From positions 2,046,001-2,110,000 of the forward strand of contig JAWKWE010000004.1 in the NCBI GenBank assembly GCA_041397645.1: DNA of 64,000 nt, read 5' to 3'. Positions 52,833 through 62,367 of the stretch are shown in pieces (position 1 is the first letter of the stretch; every line of letters begins with the position of its first letter). The translations under genes and the position numbers were made by a program. The stretch comes from Hyphomicrobiaceae bacterium (GTDB taxonomy: Bacteria; Pseudomonadota; Alphaproteobacteria; Rhizobiales; Hyphomicrobiaceae). Under the pieces are notes generated by a model that was not told where the DNA came from, ran no database searches, and was given only the letters and a program-made list of their open reading frames with translations.

Positions 52833-54365
52833 TTAAAGCGGGATGTTGTCGTGCTTCTTCCAGGGGTTCTCGACCGTCTTGTTACGAAGCATGTTCAGCG
52901 CGCGGCAGACGCGGCGGCGCGTTCCGTGCGGCAGGATCACCTCGTCCACATATCCGCGTTCGGCGGCGACGAACGGATTGGCGAAGCGGGCCTGATATTC
53001 GTCGATGCGGCCCTTGATCTTTTCCGGGTCGGCAAGGTCTGCGCGATAGAGGATCTCGGCAGCACCCTTGGCGCCCATGACCGCGATTTCAGCCGTCGGC
53101 CAGGCGTAGTTGACGTCACCGCGGATGTGCTTTGAGCTCATAACATCATATGCGCCGCCGTAGGCTTTGCGGGTGATGATCGTGACCTTCGGCACCGTTG
53201 CCTCCGAATAGGCAAACAGCAGCTTGGCGCCATGCTTGATGAGACCGCCGTACTCCTGTGCGGTTCCTGGCAAGAAGCCCGGAACGTCGACGAAAGTGAT
53301 GATCGGAATATCGAAGCAGTCGCAGAAACGCACGAAACGTGCAGCCTTGCGCGATGCATCGCTATCGAGCACGCCAGCGAGAACCATTGGCTGGTTGGCA
53401 ACGACACCGACGGTGCGGCCTTCCATGCGGGCAAAGCCAGTCACGATGTTGCGGGCGTATGCTTCCTGAATTTCGAAGAAATCACCCTCGTCCACGACCT
53501 TCAGGATCAGTTCCTTGATGTCGTAGGGCTTGTTCGGGTTGTCGGGGATCAACGTGTCGAGAGAGTAATCGGCGCGATCGGCTGGATCCTGGGTCGGCAC
53601 TTCAGGCACGCCGGTTTCGTTGTTGGCGGGCAGGAAGTCCATCAGACGGCGCATCTGGAGTAGCGCTTCGACGTCATTCTCATAGGCCCGGTCGGCAATG
53701 GAGGATTTCGTCGTGTGCACCTTGGCGCCGCCCAGCTCCTCGGCCGTGACGGTCTCGTTGGTCACCGTCTTCACGACATCTGGGCCGGTGACGAACATAT
53801 AGCTGGTGTCCTTCACCATGAAGATGAAGTCGGTCATGGCCGGCGAGTAGACGTCTCCACCCGCGCACGGTCCCATAATGACCGAGATCTGCGGAATGAC
53901 GCCGGAGGCGAGCACGTTGCGCAGGAACACCTCGCCGTAGCCGCCGAGTGCTGCGACGCCCTCTTGGATGCGCGCACCGCCCGCATCGAACAGACCGATG
54001 ATGGGCGCGCGGTTCTGCAGCGCCATATCCTGGATCTTGGTGATCTTCTTGGCGTGCGTCTCGGACAGCGAGCCGCCGAATACGGTGAAATCCTTGGCGA
54101 ACACGTACACGACGCGGCCGTTGATGGTGCCCCAGCCGGTGACTACGCCGTCGCCGGGGATCTTCGACTTTTCCATCCCGAAGTCGACGCAGCGGTGCTC
54201 GACGTACATGTCGAATTCCTCGAACGACCCTTCGTCCATCAAGAGCTCGATACGCTCGCGCGCGGTCAGCTTGCCCTTGGCGTGCTGGCTGTCGATACGA
54301 ACCTGGCCACCACCGAGGCGGGCATTGTCGCGGCGCTTCTCGAGCTCTTCGATAATGTCTTTCAT
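52833..54365 (-). CDS. pccB: propionyl-CoA carboxylase, carboxyltransferase (beta) subunit
   Basis: A 510-residue beta subunit starting at ATG 54365 (MKDIIEELEKRRDNARLGGG). The acyl-CoA carboxyltransferase signatures are GTINGRVVYVFAKDFTVFGG, LFDAGGARIQEGVAALGGYG (CoA site), VIMGPCAGGDVYSPAMTDFI, IITFVDVPGFLPGTAQEYGG and KVTIITRKAYGGAYDVMSSK. It is the partner of pccA. The upstream open extension to 54467 is not family-like. No methylmalonyl-CoA mutase or epimerase is in the window. Confidence 0.96.
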   Translation of the reverse strand: MKDIIEELEKRRDNARLGGGQVRIDSQHAKGKLTARERIELLMDEGSFEEFDMYVEHRCVDFGMEKSKIPGDGVVTGWGTINGRVVYVFAKDFTVFGGSLSETHAKKITKIQDMALQNRAPIIGLFDAGGARIQEGVAALGGYGEVFLRNVLASGVIPQISVIMGPCAGGDVYSPAMTDFIFMVKDTSYMFVTGPDVVKTVTNETVTAEELGGAKVHTTKSSIADRAYENDVEALLQMRRLMDFLPANNETGVPEVPTQDPADRADYSLDTLIPDNPNKPYDIKELILKVVDEGDFFEIQEAYARNIVTGFARMEGRTVGVVANQPMVLAGVLDSDASRKAARFVRFCDCFDIPIITFVDVPGFLPGTAQEYGGLIKHGAKLLFAYSEATVPKVTIITRKAYGGAYDVMSSKHIRGDVNYAWPTAEIAVMGAKGAAEILYRADLADPEKIKGRIDEYQARFANPFVAAERGYVDEVILPHGTRRRVCRALNMLRNKTVENPWKKHDNIPL

Positions 54366-54517
54366 GGGGAGCGGCCCTTGGACTTGGTGAATTGTTCTGG
54401 AAAGGAAAAGGTCTGATAGCACGCTTGGGCCCAAGCGCAAGCGCGGCCAAAGGCGCAGCTTAACCATATGGCGCGTCTGTGGATTTATAGCTGCCGCTAT
54501 GAGAAAGCCAGCGGGTG

Positions 54518-55216
54518 CTAGGCGGCATTGTCCAGTCGCGCAAGGCGGGCGGCGACATCAGCCGCTTCAAGCTCGACGACGCCAGCGCCGGGAATGGGCT
54601 CCAGCACGACCAGATGCCCGCGCTCAGCCAGCCAGGGCAAGGTCGATGAGCGGAAATCGGCTATCGGATCGGCTACGATGCGTTTGCCCGGCGTCACCCG
54701 TTTCATGAGCCTCTCGGCCTCAGAGCGGACAGGGAAAATATAAAGAGCATGACGCTCAACACCTCGGCGCACCAGGGGAAGCAACTGCGGGCCTTCCTCT
54801 CCCTCAGCGGTGAAGACCTCCCCGCGTTCGGTCACGAGGGCAAGAAATACTGAGACAGCTTCCAATTTAAGCCGCAGGAGCAGATCCGCTGGTTCGACCT
54901 CGGGCTCGATCGGGTCTGAAACCCAATCGGTGCCCGCGAGTCCTTTACCGCTTCGCAGGCCCGGAAGGATGTCACCGGCGAATTCCAGCAAGCTGATCTC
55001 TTGAAGACCATCCTCTCCCGTCAGCGCCTTTGCCCAGCGCTTGGCTTCCTTAGGGCACGACCAGAAGAGTTGTACCGTCCGCCCCGCGCTTTTCTGCGAC
55101 GGGACACATGCGCTCTGCTCATCGGCAAGCGTGAAGACGCGCCCTTCCTTCACGGACCGCTTCACGAAGCGGTCTCGTTGACCAAGCTCTGGAATGCGCG
55201 GACTAGGAAAGTTCAC
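54518..55216 (-). CDS. protein with two DUF2750-like domains
   Basis: A 232-residue cytoplasmic protein. The first half (about 10-115) has DRFVKRSVKEGRVFTLADEQ then VQLFWSCPKEAKRWAKALTG; the second (about 125-230) has AEGEEGPQLLPLVRRGVERH, YIFPVRSEAERLMKRVTPGK and LPWLAERGHLVVLEPIPGAG. Both follow the DUF2750 beta-alpha pattern, so the gene looks like a tandem duplication of one domain. It is 136 bp downstream of an XRE-type regulator on the same strand. Function unknown. Confidence 0.75.
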   Translation of the reverse strand: MNFPSPRIPELGQRDRFVKRSVKEGRVFTLADEQSACVPSQKSAGRTVQLFWSCPKEAKRWAKALTGEDGLQEISLLEFAGDILPGLRSGKGLAGTDWVSDPIEPEVEPADLLLRLKLEAVSVFLALVTERGEVFTAEGEEGPQLLPLVRRGVERHALYIFPVRSEAERLMKRVTPGKRIVADPIADFRSSTLPWLAERGHLVVLEPIPGAGVVELEAADVAARLARLDNAA

Positions 55217-55352
55217 TTCGGCGGCTCTTTTGCGCTTGCTTCTGCTCTAACAAGACGAATCAGACGCCTGAAGTTTCGCTTGATACCTCGCCTTCGGCAA
55301 GCGCACGCGGGCTGGAGCGCCGTGCGTGTGGCAGCGCTGCAAGACAACGAAA

Positions 55353-56120
55353 CTAGGGCTCTCCCACGAAGGCAGCGAATTGATCGTCGAAGGTGCGTTT
55401 CAACAGGGCCGCATATCGTGCATACGCCATGTGCTCCCGGCCGATGCGGCCATAATGGACCTGTTCGCCATTACGCAAGCGGCTCAGCACGATTGGCGTG
55501 GAGACGGGGGAGAGGTGCGCGCCCTTTCCCGATTGCAACGTCGTCAGGATGCCGTGCATCTCCCCAGAGATGGTCGGACGCGCGACAACGATCAGACGAT
55601 GCTGGCCGTGCCGGTTGGTAACGAGATAGATGTGCCCAGACTGGTGAGGCACAGCGACTTTGCCGAACTGGGTGTAGTCGGTATCGACGCGATCTCCCTC
55701 ACGAAAGATCAAAGCCGCGGACGCCTCGTTCCAGTCGATGTCGGTACGGTAGGCATAGACGGCGTGCTTTTCTCCGAACGACGGCCGCAGTGTGAGGTAA
55801 GAGCCTTCGAGCCATTGGACGGCCGCGCGGCTGTAATTTCCCAGATCATCGGGGGCATTCGTGCCCTCGGGCGGCGTATCCGAGCGGGCAGAAGCGGCCG
55901 GCAGCAGCTTGATCCCAAGCCCTTCCTCCAACCGCACAATCGTAGCCAGTGTAAACGCGCGTCGGCCAGCCAGCACCTTCTCAAGGGTCGAGATCGAAAT
56001 CTTGGCGGCATCCGCCAGCCCCTGCCTGGTCATCCGCCGACGCGCCAATTCCTCGCGCAGGCGCAATGCCAGCTGCTCGCTTTCCTCACCAGAAAGCTTC
56101 AAGGCCCTGCCGTCACTCAT
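55353..56120 (-). CDS. XRE-family regulator with C-terminal ligand domain
   Basis: A 255-residue protein. The N-terminal HTH_XRE domain (about 15-72) is RLREELARRRMTRQGLADAA then KISISTLEKVLAGRRAFTLA. The C-terminal part (about 95-250) has WLEGSYLTLRPSFGEKHAVY, a YRTDIDWNEASAALIFREGD region and SGHIYLVTNRHGQHRLIVV, resembling a beta-barrel ligand domain. It is followed by the DUF2750-like gene. Target genes and ligand are unknown. Confidence 0.85.
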   Translation of the reverse strand: MSDGRALKLSGEESEQLALRLREELARRRMTRQGLADAAKISISTLEKVLAGRRAFTLATIVRLEEGLGIKLLPAASARSDTPPEGTNAPDDLGNYSRAAVQWLEGSYLTLRPSFGEKHAVYAYRTDIDWNEASAALIFREGDRVDTDYTQFGKVAVPHQSGHIYLVTNRHGQHRLIVVARPTISGEMHGILTTLQSGKGAHLSPVSTPIVLSRLRNGEQVHYGRIGREHMAYARYAALLKRTFDDQFAAFVGEP

Positions 56121-56434
56121 CGTTCACTCACCCTCGTGGTGCCCAACCGGACCCTCACATTTCCGCACAAGTAGGGCAGCGGCAAGGCGGACCACGCCCA
56201 GAAATTCAAGGATTTGACTAAGGCGGTAAACGTCAGTTGCGGCGAGGCTCCAAGTGACTTCAGCCACTTGAGGACTTCCCTATGCCCCTGCGCTCACGCG
56301 CCTTCCCCGACCAGACTTTGTTCTGCCTGGCCCTCGTCACCCTCGCCAACTGCCCGCGCGACGGCGTGCGGGATTTCGGCCTGCGCCTTCTCGCTCGGGC
56401 AACCCACGCGAACACCTGACAAGGAGCGGCCACC
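56121..56434. other. intergenic region upstream of the radical SAM gene
   Basis: 314 bp. It contains a small inverted repeat (CAAGTG at 56251-56256, CACTTG at 56265-56270) and a possible 45-codon frame (56282-56419). AAGGAG (56421-56426) is the ribosome-binding site of the next gene. Confidence 0.4.
56282..56419 (+). CDS. possible 45-residue small protein
   Basis: ATG 56282 to TGA 56417-56419, ending 15 bp before the radical SAM gene. It reads MPLRSRAFPDQTLFCLALVT and continues with a Leu/Arg-rich helix to NT. The upstream AGGAC is a weak ribosome-binding site. No family and modest composition; may be a leader peptide or chance. Confidence 0.25.
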   Translation: MPLRSRAFPDQTLFCLALVTLANCPRDGVRDFGLRLLARATHANT

Positions 56435-57991
56435 ATGAAGATCCTCATCGTCAACCCTCCCCACAAAGCGATTGGCTCGCGGATGCCCGGCGAGATGTTG
56501 CCGCCGTTGGGATTGCTCGCTATCGGCGGCCCGCTCATTTGCGACGGTCACGATGTTTCCCTGCTCGATGCCGATGTCGCCGACATGACGCCCGACGCCA
56601 TTGTGGAGGCGGTGGTTGCTAAGGCACCCGATGCTCTGCTGCTTGGTCACAACGGCTCAACGAGTGCACACCCCACCATCGTCGATCTGATGAAGCGGTT
56701 GCGCCCGCTTATCCCCGAGACGTGGTTCATCTACGGCGGCGTATTCCCGACCTACCATTGGCGCGAGTGCCTCGATGAAATGCCCGAACTGGATATCATC
56801 GTGCGCGGAGAAGGTGAGGAAACCACCCGCCGCCTGATCTGCGCCATCGAGGATGACACACCCCTGGAGGAGATCGCCGGCCTCGCTTTCCGTCGCTTAG
56901 GTCTCGCCCACGCAACCCCGCCTGCTCCGATGATCCGCAATCTCGACGACTACCGCGTCGGCTGGGAGCTGATCGACCACGCGCGCTATTCCTACTACGG
57001 CGGAAAGCGCGGCGTCGTCGTCCAGTTCTCGCGCGGATGCCCGCATCTATGCAGCTACTGCGGGCAGCGCGGTTACTGGACCCGCTGGCGCCATCGTGAT
57101 CCAAAAGCCTTCGCGGCCGAGTTGGGCCGGCTTTACCGCGAGCATGGCGTCACCATGATCTCGTTTGCCGACGAAAACCCCACCACATCAAAGAAAGTCT
57201 GGCGCGAGCTGCTCAAGGAGATAATCGCGCAAAACTGCAAGTTCACGATGATTGCCACGTTGCGCGCATCCGACATCGTGCGCGACGCCGACATTTTGCA
57301 TCTTTATCGCAAGGCGGGCTTTGAACGGTTCTTGATCGGCATGGAACACTCCGATCCCGAAACCCTCGCCATGGTCCGCAAGGGAAGTGTGACCAAGGAC
57401 GACCGTGAGGCCATCAGGCTTTTACGCCGGCACGGAATCTTGTCCTTATGCACCACCGTATTCGGCTTCAACGAGGAACGCGACCGCGATTATTTGCGCA
57501 TCTTCCGCCAGCTGCTCGTCTACGATCCCGATCAGATCATCACGCTCTTCGTGACGCCGCACAGATGGACCCCGTTCTTCGTGCAGGAGAAAGATCGCAA
57601 GGTCATCCAGACTGATCAGCGCTTCTGGGACTACAAGCATCAGGTTCTCGCAAATCGTCACGTGCCCGCATGGCGAAGCTTTCTCTGGGTCAAGCTGATC
57701 GAAGTTCTGGTGCAGACGCGGCCCAAAGCCTTGTTTCGCACCTATTTGCATCCTGATCCCGCCGCGCGCCATGGGATGCGATGGTACTCTCGCATTGGCC
57801 GCAAGGTGTGGCTGCATGAGATCTGGGAATTCCTCACCGCCGTTCGCTTCTCACCTCGTGGGCCATCGCTCGAAGCATTCTGGGGTGGGCCACAACGCGG
57901 TCTCGAAGATGCGCTGAGCATCCGCAAAGACATCGGCCGCTCGGGGGCCAGCCCCTCGCATCCACTTTCGGGAGATCGCACCGCAGCATGA
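56435..57991 (+). CDS. B12-binding radical SAM protein, BchE-like
   Basis: A 518-residue protein. The N-terminal B12-binding Rossmann domain (about 1-140) starts MKILIVNPPHKAIGSRMPGE and includes DAIVEAVVAKAPDALLLGHN. The radical SAM domain (about 180-400) has the cluster motif VQFSRGCPHLCSYCGQRGYW (C-x3-C-x2-C). It is of the same family as the anaerobic Mg-protoporphyrin monomethyl ester cyclase BchE, but no other bacteriochlorophyll gene is in the window, so the substrate may differ. AAGGAG nine bases upstream supports the start. Confidence 0.82.
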   Translation: MKILIVNPPHKAIGSRMPGEMLPPLGLLAIGGPLICDGHDVSLLDADVADMTPDAIVEAVVAKAPDALLLGHNGSTSAHPTIVDLMKRLRPLIPETWFIYGGVFPTYHWRECLDEMPELDIIVRGEGEETTRRLICAIEDDTPLEEIAGLAFRRLGLAHATPPAPMIRNLDDYRVGWELIDHARYSYYGGKRGVVVQFSRGCPHLCSYCGQRGYWTRWRHRDPKAFAAELGRLYREHGVTMISFADENPTTSKKVWRELLKEIIAQNCKFTMIATLRASDIVRDADILHLYRKAGFERFLIGMEHSDPETLAMVRKGSVTKDDREAIRLLRRHGILSLCTTVFGFNEERDRDYLRIFRQLLVYDPDQIITLFVTPHRWTPFFVQEKDRKVIQTDQRFWDYKHQVLANRHVPAWRSFLWVKLIEVLVQTRPKALFRTYLHPDPAARHGMRWYSRIGRKVWLHEIWEFLTAVRFSPRGPSLEAFWGGPQRGLEDALSIRKDIGRSGASPSHPLSGDRTAA

Positions 57992-58125
57992 AAATCGTGC
58001 GCGCCCCGCACCATCGCATCAGACCGAAGTCGAACACGATTGTCGTTGACGACACCCACCGTCAATTGAACACTCGGTCAACATCAGGGAGAGAAACGGA
58101 TCACTCAAGGAGACCGGCGACATGA
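57988..58125 (+). CDS. possible 45-residue ORF overlapping both neighbours by ATGA
   Basis: The frame starts with ATG 57988 inside the radical SAM stop (ATGA) and ends with TGA 58123-58125 inside the GST start (ATGA). It would encode a basic peptide, MKIVRAPHHRIRPKSNTIVV then DDTHRQ. The double overlap would link three genes translationally. No ribosome-binding site beyond coupling; could be coincidence. Confidence 0.25.
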   Translation: MKIVRAPHHRIRPKSNTIVVDDTHRQLNTRSTSGRETDHSRRPAT

Positions 58126-58751
58126 AGATCTACGACTGGCACATCGCGCCTAATCCGCGTCGCTTACACATGTATGTCGCGGAAAAGGGGTTGGACATTC
58201 CGTTGGTCGAAGTCGGCACCGACAAGCTCACGCTCAGCGACGAGTACAAAGCCAAGTATCCGCACGCGATGGTTCCGATGCTGGAGCTGGATGACGGCAC
58301 GTGCATCGGTGAAGCGATGGCAATCGCGCGCTATCTTGAGGAACTCTATCCTGATCCGCCGCTGTTTGGAGTCGATGCAAAGGATCGCGCCATTGTCGAT
58401 ATGTGGGAAAAACGCGCCAATGAGGAGGGTATGCTGGCCGCCTCAGAATTGTTCCGCAATACCGCAGCGACATTCGCCGATCGCGGTCTTCCCGGCTCGG
58501 CCCAACCCATCCCGCAAATCCCGGAACTCACGACCCGGGCACTGGAACGCATGAGCCGCTTTTTCAAGAAATTCGATGCCCAGCTCGCCGACAAGCGTTT
58601 CGTAGCCGGTGATCGCTACACGGTCGCTGATATCACGACGCTATGCGCCATCGATTTCGGCAAATGGACTGATGTTGATATCCCCGACGACTGCAAGAAT
58701 TTGCGTCGGTGGTACGATGAGGTCTCGGCGCGTCCCAGCGCAAAAGTATAG
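58122..58751 (+). CDS. glutathione S-transferase family protein
   Basis: A 209-residue GST. The thioredoxin-like N domain (about 1-80) has MKIYDWHIAPNPRRLHMYVA, with PNPRR in place of the usual SPxxx catalytic Ser region, and the conserved AMVPMLELDDGTCIGEAMAI (cis-Pro and glutathione-binding Glu). The helical C domain ends with RYTVADITTLCAIDFGKWTD, including the N-capping Asp motif. AAGGAG before the start is weak. Substrate unknown. Confidence 0.9.
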   Translation: MKIYDWHIAPNPRRLHMYVAEKGLDIPLVEVGTDKLTLSDEYKAKYPHAMVPMLELDDGTCIGEAMAIARYLEELYPDPPLFGVDAKDRAIVDMWEKRANEEGMLAASELFRNTAATFADRGLPGSAQPIPQIPELTTRALERMSRFFKKFDAQLADKRFVAGDRYTVADITTLCAIDFGKWTDVDIPDDCKNLRRWYDEVSARPSAKV

Positions 58752-58754
58752 GCC

Positions 58755-58789
58755 CGGCAACGGCATTGCCGCTCAATTTGTATTTTTGC
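58755..58789 (+). terminator. terminator after the GST gene
   Basis: CGGCAA (58755-58760) and TTGCCG (58766-58771) pair around five bases, followed by an AT-rich tail with TATTTTT (58781-58787). Moderate strength. Confidence 0.6.
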
Positions 58790-58871
58790 AGGTAATGCCG
58801 TTCTCTTTCCGGCAGCATATGCGTATCGTGAGTATAGTGCATTTCGATGGTTCTGCATCGGAAAGAGACAA

Positions 58872-59630
58872 ATGAGACTTGCAAAGACTTTTTATTGCGC
58901 ACTTGCGGCGTGTGCCCTGCTGGCGGGATCGGCAAGCGCGAGCGACTATTCTCACGAATGCCGCTCCGCCGACGGCCTTTATGAAATGAACGATGAGGAG
59001 CTTCACGCCTCGGACAACAATCAAACCGCCATTCCATACGAGACCATCAGCGATAAAATCTTGTCTCAACGCAACGGCTATTGTCTGAGCCACGACCGAC
59101 GTTTTGAGTTCGAATCCAAGACATATGTCCGGCGTGTACGCATTCGCGTTGAGGGCGAGCCGGTCGAAGTGGAACTGCTCTGTCAGCTGGCATCAGACGG
59201 ATTGCCGGCAGCGTACAATTGCGACAAGGAGGTCGTGACGCTCGACACGACTTCTCAAAATGGCGGCGGTAACCCCGCGGGCAGCACTAGCAGCAGCGCC
59301 ATCTGGCTACACAACGGCTCGTTGATGCGCCTTGAAGCCACCGGGTACGCCCGCGTGTTTTCTTACGAGAAACCCCGACCAGGAATGCGCAAGGCCGGAG
59401 CCCGACCAGGTGATGTCGTCTTCGAGGGTGAAAGACAAAGCGATACATACACCGGCACGGCCTACATCTTCTCTCGCGACTGCGGGCGGCACGGCTACCC
59501 GGTGGCAGGCAAAGTGACCAATGGCGACCGGGCCGTCGTCCTTGACGGGCAGGCACCGGTCCTGGACGATAACTGCAAGATCAAATCCTATCGCCACGAC
59601 CGTCTACGCTTCGAGTATGTCAGGCGCTAG
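58872..59630 (+). CDS. exported protein, unknown function
   Basis: A 252-residue protein with signal peptide RLAKTFYCALAACALLAGSA (cleavage near SASAS). Cysteines are frequent: HECRSADGLY, GYCLSHDRRF, ELLCQLASDG, YNCDKEVVTL, SRDCGRHGYP, DDNCKIKSYR, six in the mature part, so disulfides are likely. Beta strands dominate. No family recognised. It follows the GST gene and precedes rarA. Confidence 0.75.
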   Translation: MRLAKTFYCALAACALLAGSASASDYSHECRSADGLYEMNDEELHASDNNQTAIPYETISDKILSQRNGYCLSHDRRFEFESKTYVRRVRIRVEGEPVEVELLCQLASDGLPAAYNCDKEVVTLDTTSQNGGGNPAGSTSSSAIWLHNGSLMRLEATGYARVFSYEKPRPGMRKAGARPGDVVFEGERQSDTYTGTAYIFSRDCGRHGYPVAGKVTNGDRAVVLDGQAPVLDDNCKIKSYRHDRLRFEYVRR

Positions 59631-59714
59631 TCCCGAGGGAATTCCGCCATACCTCCCTCGGCGGCGCGATTTGGCCTGATTGTTTGCCAGCGCGCCGACG
59701 CCTATAACCGGCGC

Positions 59715-61031
59715 ATGACAAACCTTTTCGAAGCCGCCGGACTGGAAAAAGGCGCGCCCCGGCCGCTTGCCGACCGGCTGCGGCCGCAGAAATTGAGCGA
59801 AGTCGTCGGGCAGGACCACCTTGTCGGCCCGGATGGCACGCTGACGCGCATGCTTTCGTCCGGCCGCCTTCCGAGCCTGATTTTGTGGGGGCCGCCCGGC
59901 TCGGGCAAGACCACCATCGCACGCCTCCTGGCGGGCGAGACCAAACTCGCTTTCGAGCAACTGTCCGCCATATTCTCCGGCGTTGCCGATTTACGCAAAG
60001 CCTTCGACCGCGCACGAATGCTGCGCGAACAGGGCAAAGGCACACTGCTCTTCATTGACGAGATCCATCGCTTCAACCGTTCTCAACAGGACAGCTTTCT
60101 GCCCTACATGGAGGACGGCACGATCACACTCGTCGGCGCCACGACAGAGAATCCTTCTTTCGAGCTCAACGCTGCGCTTCTGTCGCGCTCCAACGTTCTT
60201 TTGCTCAATCGCCACGACGAGACGGCGCTTGAAAATATCCTGAAGCGCGCCGAGACCGAAATGGGTCGAAAGCTGCCGCTCGACGACGACGCGCGGGATG
60301 CATTGAAAGGCATGGCGGACGGCGACGGCCGCACTATGATCAATCTTGCCGAGGACGTTTTCGCCGCCGTCAACGATAAGTCCAAACCGCTGAACCGCGA
60401 CGCCCTCATCAAACTCGTTCAACGCCGCGCGCCACTTTACGACAAGTCGCGCGAGGGCCACTACAATCTGATTTCCGCCTTGCACAAGAGCGTTCGCGGC
60501 TCGGACCCCGACGCGGCGCTGTACTATTTCTGCCGTATGCTAGACGGAGGCGAAGATCGCCTGTTCCTCGCCCGCCGCTTGGTGCGGATGGCTGTCGAGG
60601 ACATCGGACTTGCCGATCCGCAGGCACTTGTCGTTTGCAATGCCGCCAAGGACGCTTTCGATTTTCTCGGCAGTCCCGAAGGTGAGCTGGCCCTGTCCCA
60701 GGCCGTCGTCTATCTGGCGACCGCGCCGAAATCGAATGCAAACTATGTGGCCTACAAGGCGGCCATGCGCGCCGCCAAAGAGCACGGGAGCCTTGCGCCG
60801 CCTAAGACGATACTCAATGCACCGACCAAGCTCATGGAGGAGGAAGGCTACGGGTCGGACTACCTCTACGACCACGATCAGCCCGACGCCTTCTCGGGCC
60901 AAAACTATTTCCCACCCGAGTTCAAGAAGCGGCCGCAGTACTACGATCCGGCAGAACGCGGATTTGAGCGCGAAATCAAAAAGCGGCTAGAGTACTGGGC
61001 ACGGCTCCGCAGAGAGCGCGGAGGCGGTTAA
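59715..61031 (+). CDS. rarA: replication-associated recombination protein A
   Basis: A 438-residue AAA+ ATPase (MgsA/RarA) acting at stalled replication forks. The N-terminus has PLADRLRPQKLSEVVGQDHL, Walker A LILWGPPGSGKTTIARLLAG and Walker B LLFIDEIHRFNRSQQDSFLP, sensor 1 TLVGATTENPSFELNAALLS, then a C-terminal tetramerisation domain (VYLATAPKSNANYVAYKAAM). The gene is separate from its neighbours, with the start at ATG 59715. Confidence 0.96.
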   Translation: MTNLFEAAGLEKGAPRPLADRLRPQKLSEVVGQDHLVGPDGTLTRMLSSGRLPSLILWGPPGSGKTTIARLLAGETKLAFEQLSAIFSGVADLRKAFDRARMLREQGKGTLLFIDEIHRFNRSQQDSFLPYMEDGTITLVGATTENPSFELNAALLSRSNVLLLNRHDETALENILKRAETEMGRKLPLDDDARDALKGMADGDGRTMINLAEDVFAAVNDKSKPLNRDALIKLVQRRAPLYDKSREGHYNLISALHKSVRGSDPDAALYYFCRMLDGGEDRLFLARRLVRMAVEDIGLADPQALVVCNAAKDAFDFLGSPEGELALSQAVVYLATAPKSNANYVAYKAAMRAAKEHGSLAPPKTILNAPTKLMEEEGYGSDYLYDHDQPDAFSGQNYFPPEFKKRPQYYDPAERGFEREIKKRLEYWARLRRERGGG

Positions 61032-61101
61032 GCAGAGGCGAACGATCCGCCTGACACACGGCCAAGTTCCCAAGCGCGGCAAGACATGAGCGTAGTAAGA
61101 C

Positions 61102-62367
61102 ATGGAAAGTCTGGAACTCCTGCAGCGCTTATCGGTCGCCCTCGCCATCGGACTGTTGATCGGCCTTGAACGGGGCTGGCAGACCCGCATGGAAACTGAA
61201 GGCGAGCGAGCCATCGGTTTTCGCACACACACGCTTGCGGGCATTTTGGGCGGAGTCTGGGGCGCCCTTGTCCACGGCGCAGACGGAAGCGGGCTGATCG
61301 CGCTTGCAATAGCGTTCAGCATGTTTGCCCTGCTGATTGGCTTTTTTCGATATCGCGAGGTTGTCCACGAACGAACTTACGGGGCTACTACGCTGGTCGC
61401 GGCCATGCTCGCGTTCTCTCTAGGCGCTTTCGCCGTGCTCGGGAACATGCAGGTCGCAGCCGCTGCCGGGATCGCGACCGCCGGCCTGCTGGCGATGAAG
61501 GAAATGCTTCATTCCTGGATCAAACGCATGACATGGCCCGAGCTCCGCTCGGTTCTCGTGTTGGCGTCGATGACGTTTATTGCATTGCCTATACTGCCCA
61601 ATGAGCCGGTCGATCCCTGGGGCGCGCTCAATCCTTACGAGATCTGGCTGCTGACGGTGCTCATCGCAGCCATCTCGTTCGCTGGATATGTCGCCATCAA
61701 GCTGCTCGGTGACCGCAACGGAATAGCCGTGACCGGCATCGCCGGTGGATTGGCCTCCTCCACCGCCGTCACCATCAACATGGCAAGCCTGGCCGCCAAG
61801 CAGCCTGAACACCGGGGCCCACTCGTGGCGGGCGCGCTGATCTCGGGTACCGTCATGATGGCTCGCGTCCTTACAGTTGCTGGCATCGTCAATCACGCAC
61901 TGCTGCTGAAGCTTGCGACGCCCTTGATCCTCGGCGGATTGGTGCAAGCAGGAGCAGGTGTGTATCTGCTCGCTATTCACTCCCCGCCCGATCGCAACGG
62001 CAATGACCTCGATCTGAAAAATCCCTTCGACCTCGTCAGCGTCCTGAAGTTCGGCGCCTTTCTAACCGTGCTGATGGTGCTCGTGCACTTTGTAACCAAA
62101 TACGCAGGTGACGCGGGCGTTTACTTGCTCTCCGCGATTTCAGGTGTCGCCGACGTCGATGCGATCACCCTCTCAATGGCCCGCCTCGGCGGGACGAGCC
62201 TGGATCTCAACGTGGCAGCCCGCGCCGTTCTCATCGTTGTCGCTGTCAATACACTGTCCAAGGCCGCGCTCGGATGGATAACGGGCGGAGCGGCATTTGG
62301 TGTGCGCATGGCCGTTGTTGGGCTGACGGCGATTGCGGCAGGCGGCCTCTGGCTGGCGCTAGCCTGA
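61102..62367 (+). CDS. MgtC/SapB family membrane protein with DUF4010
   Basis: A 421-residue inner-membrane protein. The N-terminal MgtC/SapB domain (about 1-140) has SVALAIGLLIGLERGWQTRM, RAIGFRTHTLAGILGGVWGA and ATTLVAAMLAFSLGAFAVLG. The C-terminal DUF4010 domain (about 190-420) has GIAGGLASSTAVTINMASLA and GDAGVYLLSAISGVADVDAI. About eleven hydrophobic segments are visible. MgtC-like proteins influence F-type ATPase or Mg2+ homeostasis; this fusion type is uncharacterised. Confidence 0.9.
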   Translation: MESLELLQRLSVALAIGLLIGLERGWQTRMETEGERAIGFRTHTLAGILGGVWGALVHGADGSGLIALAIAFSMFALLIGFFRYREVVHERTYGATTLVAAMLAFSLGAFAVLGNMQVAAAAGIATAGLLAMKEMLHSWIKRMTWPELRSVLVLASMTFIALPILPNEPVDPWGALNPYEIWLLTVLIAAISFAGYVAIKLLGDRNGIAVTGIAGGLASSTAVTINMASLAAKQPEHRGPLVAGALISGTVMMARVLTVAGIVNHALLLKLATPLILGGLVQAGAGVYLLAIHSPPDRNGNDLDLKNPFDLVSVLKFGAFLTVLMVLVHFVTKYAGDAGVYLLSAISGVADVDAITLSMARLGGTSLDLNVAARAVLIVVAVNTLSKAALGWITGGAAFGVRMAVVGLTAIAAGGLWLALA

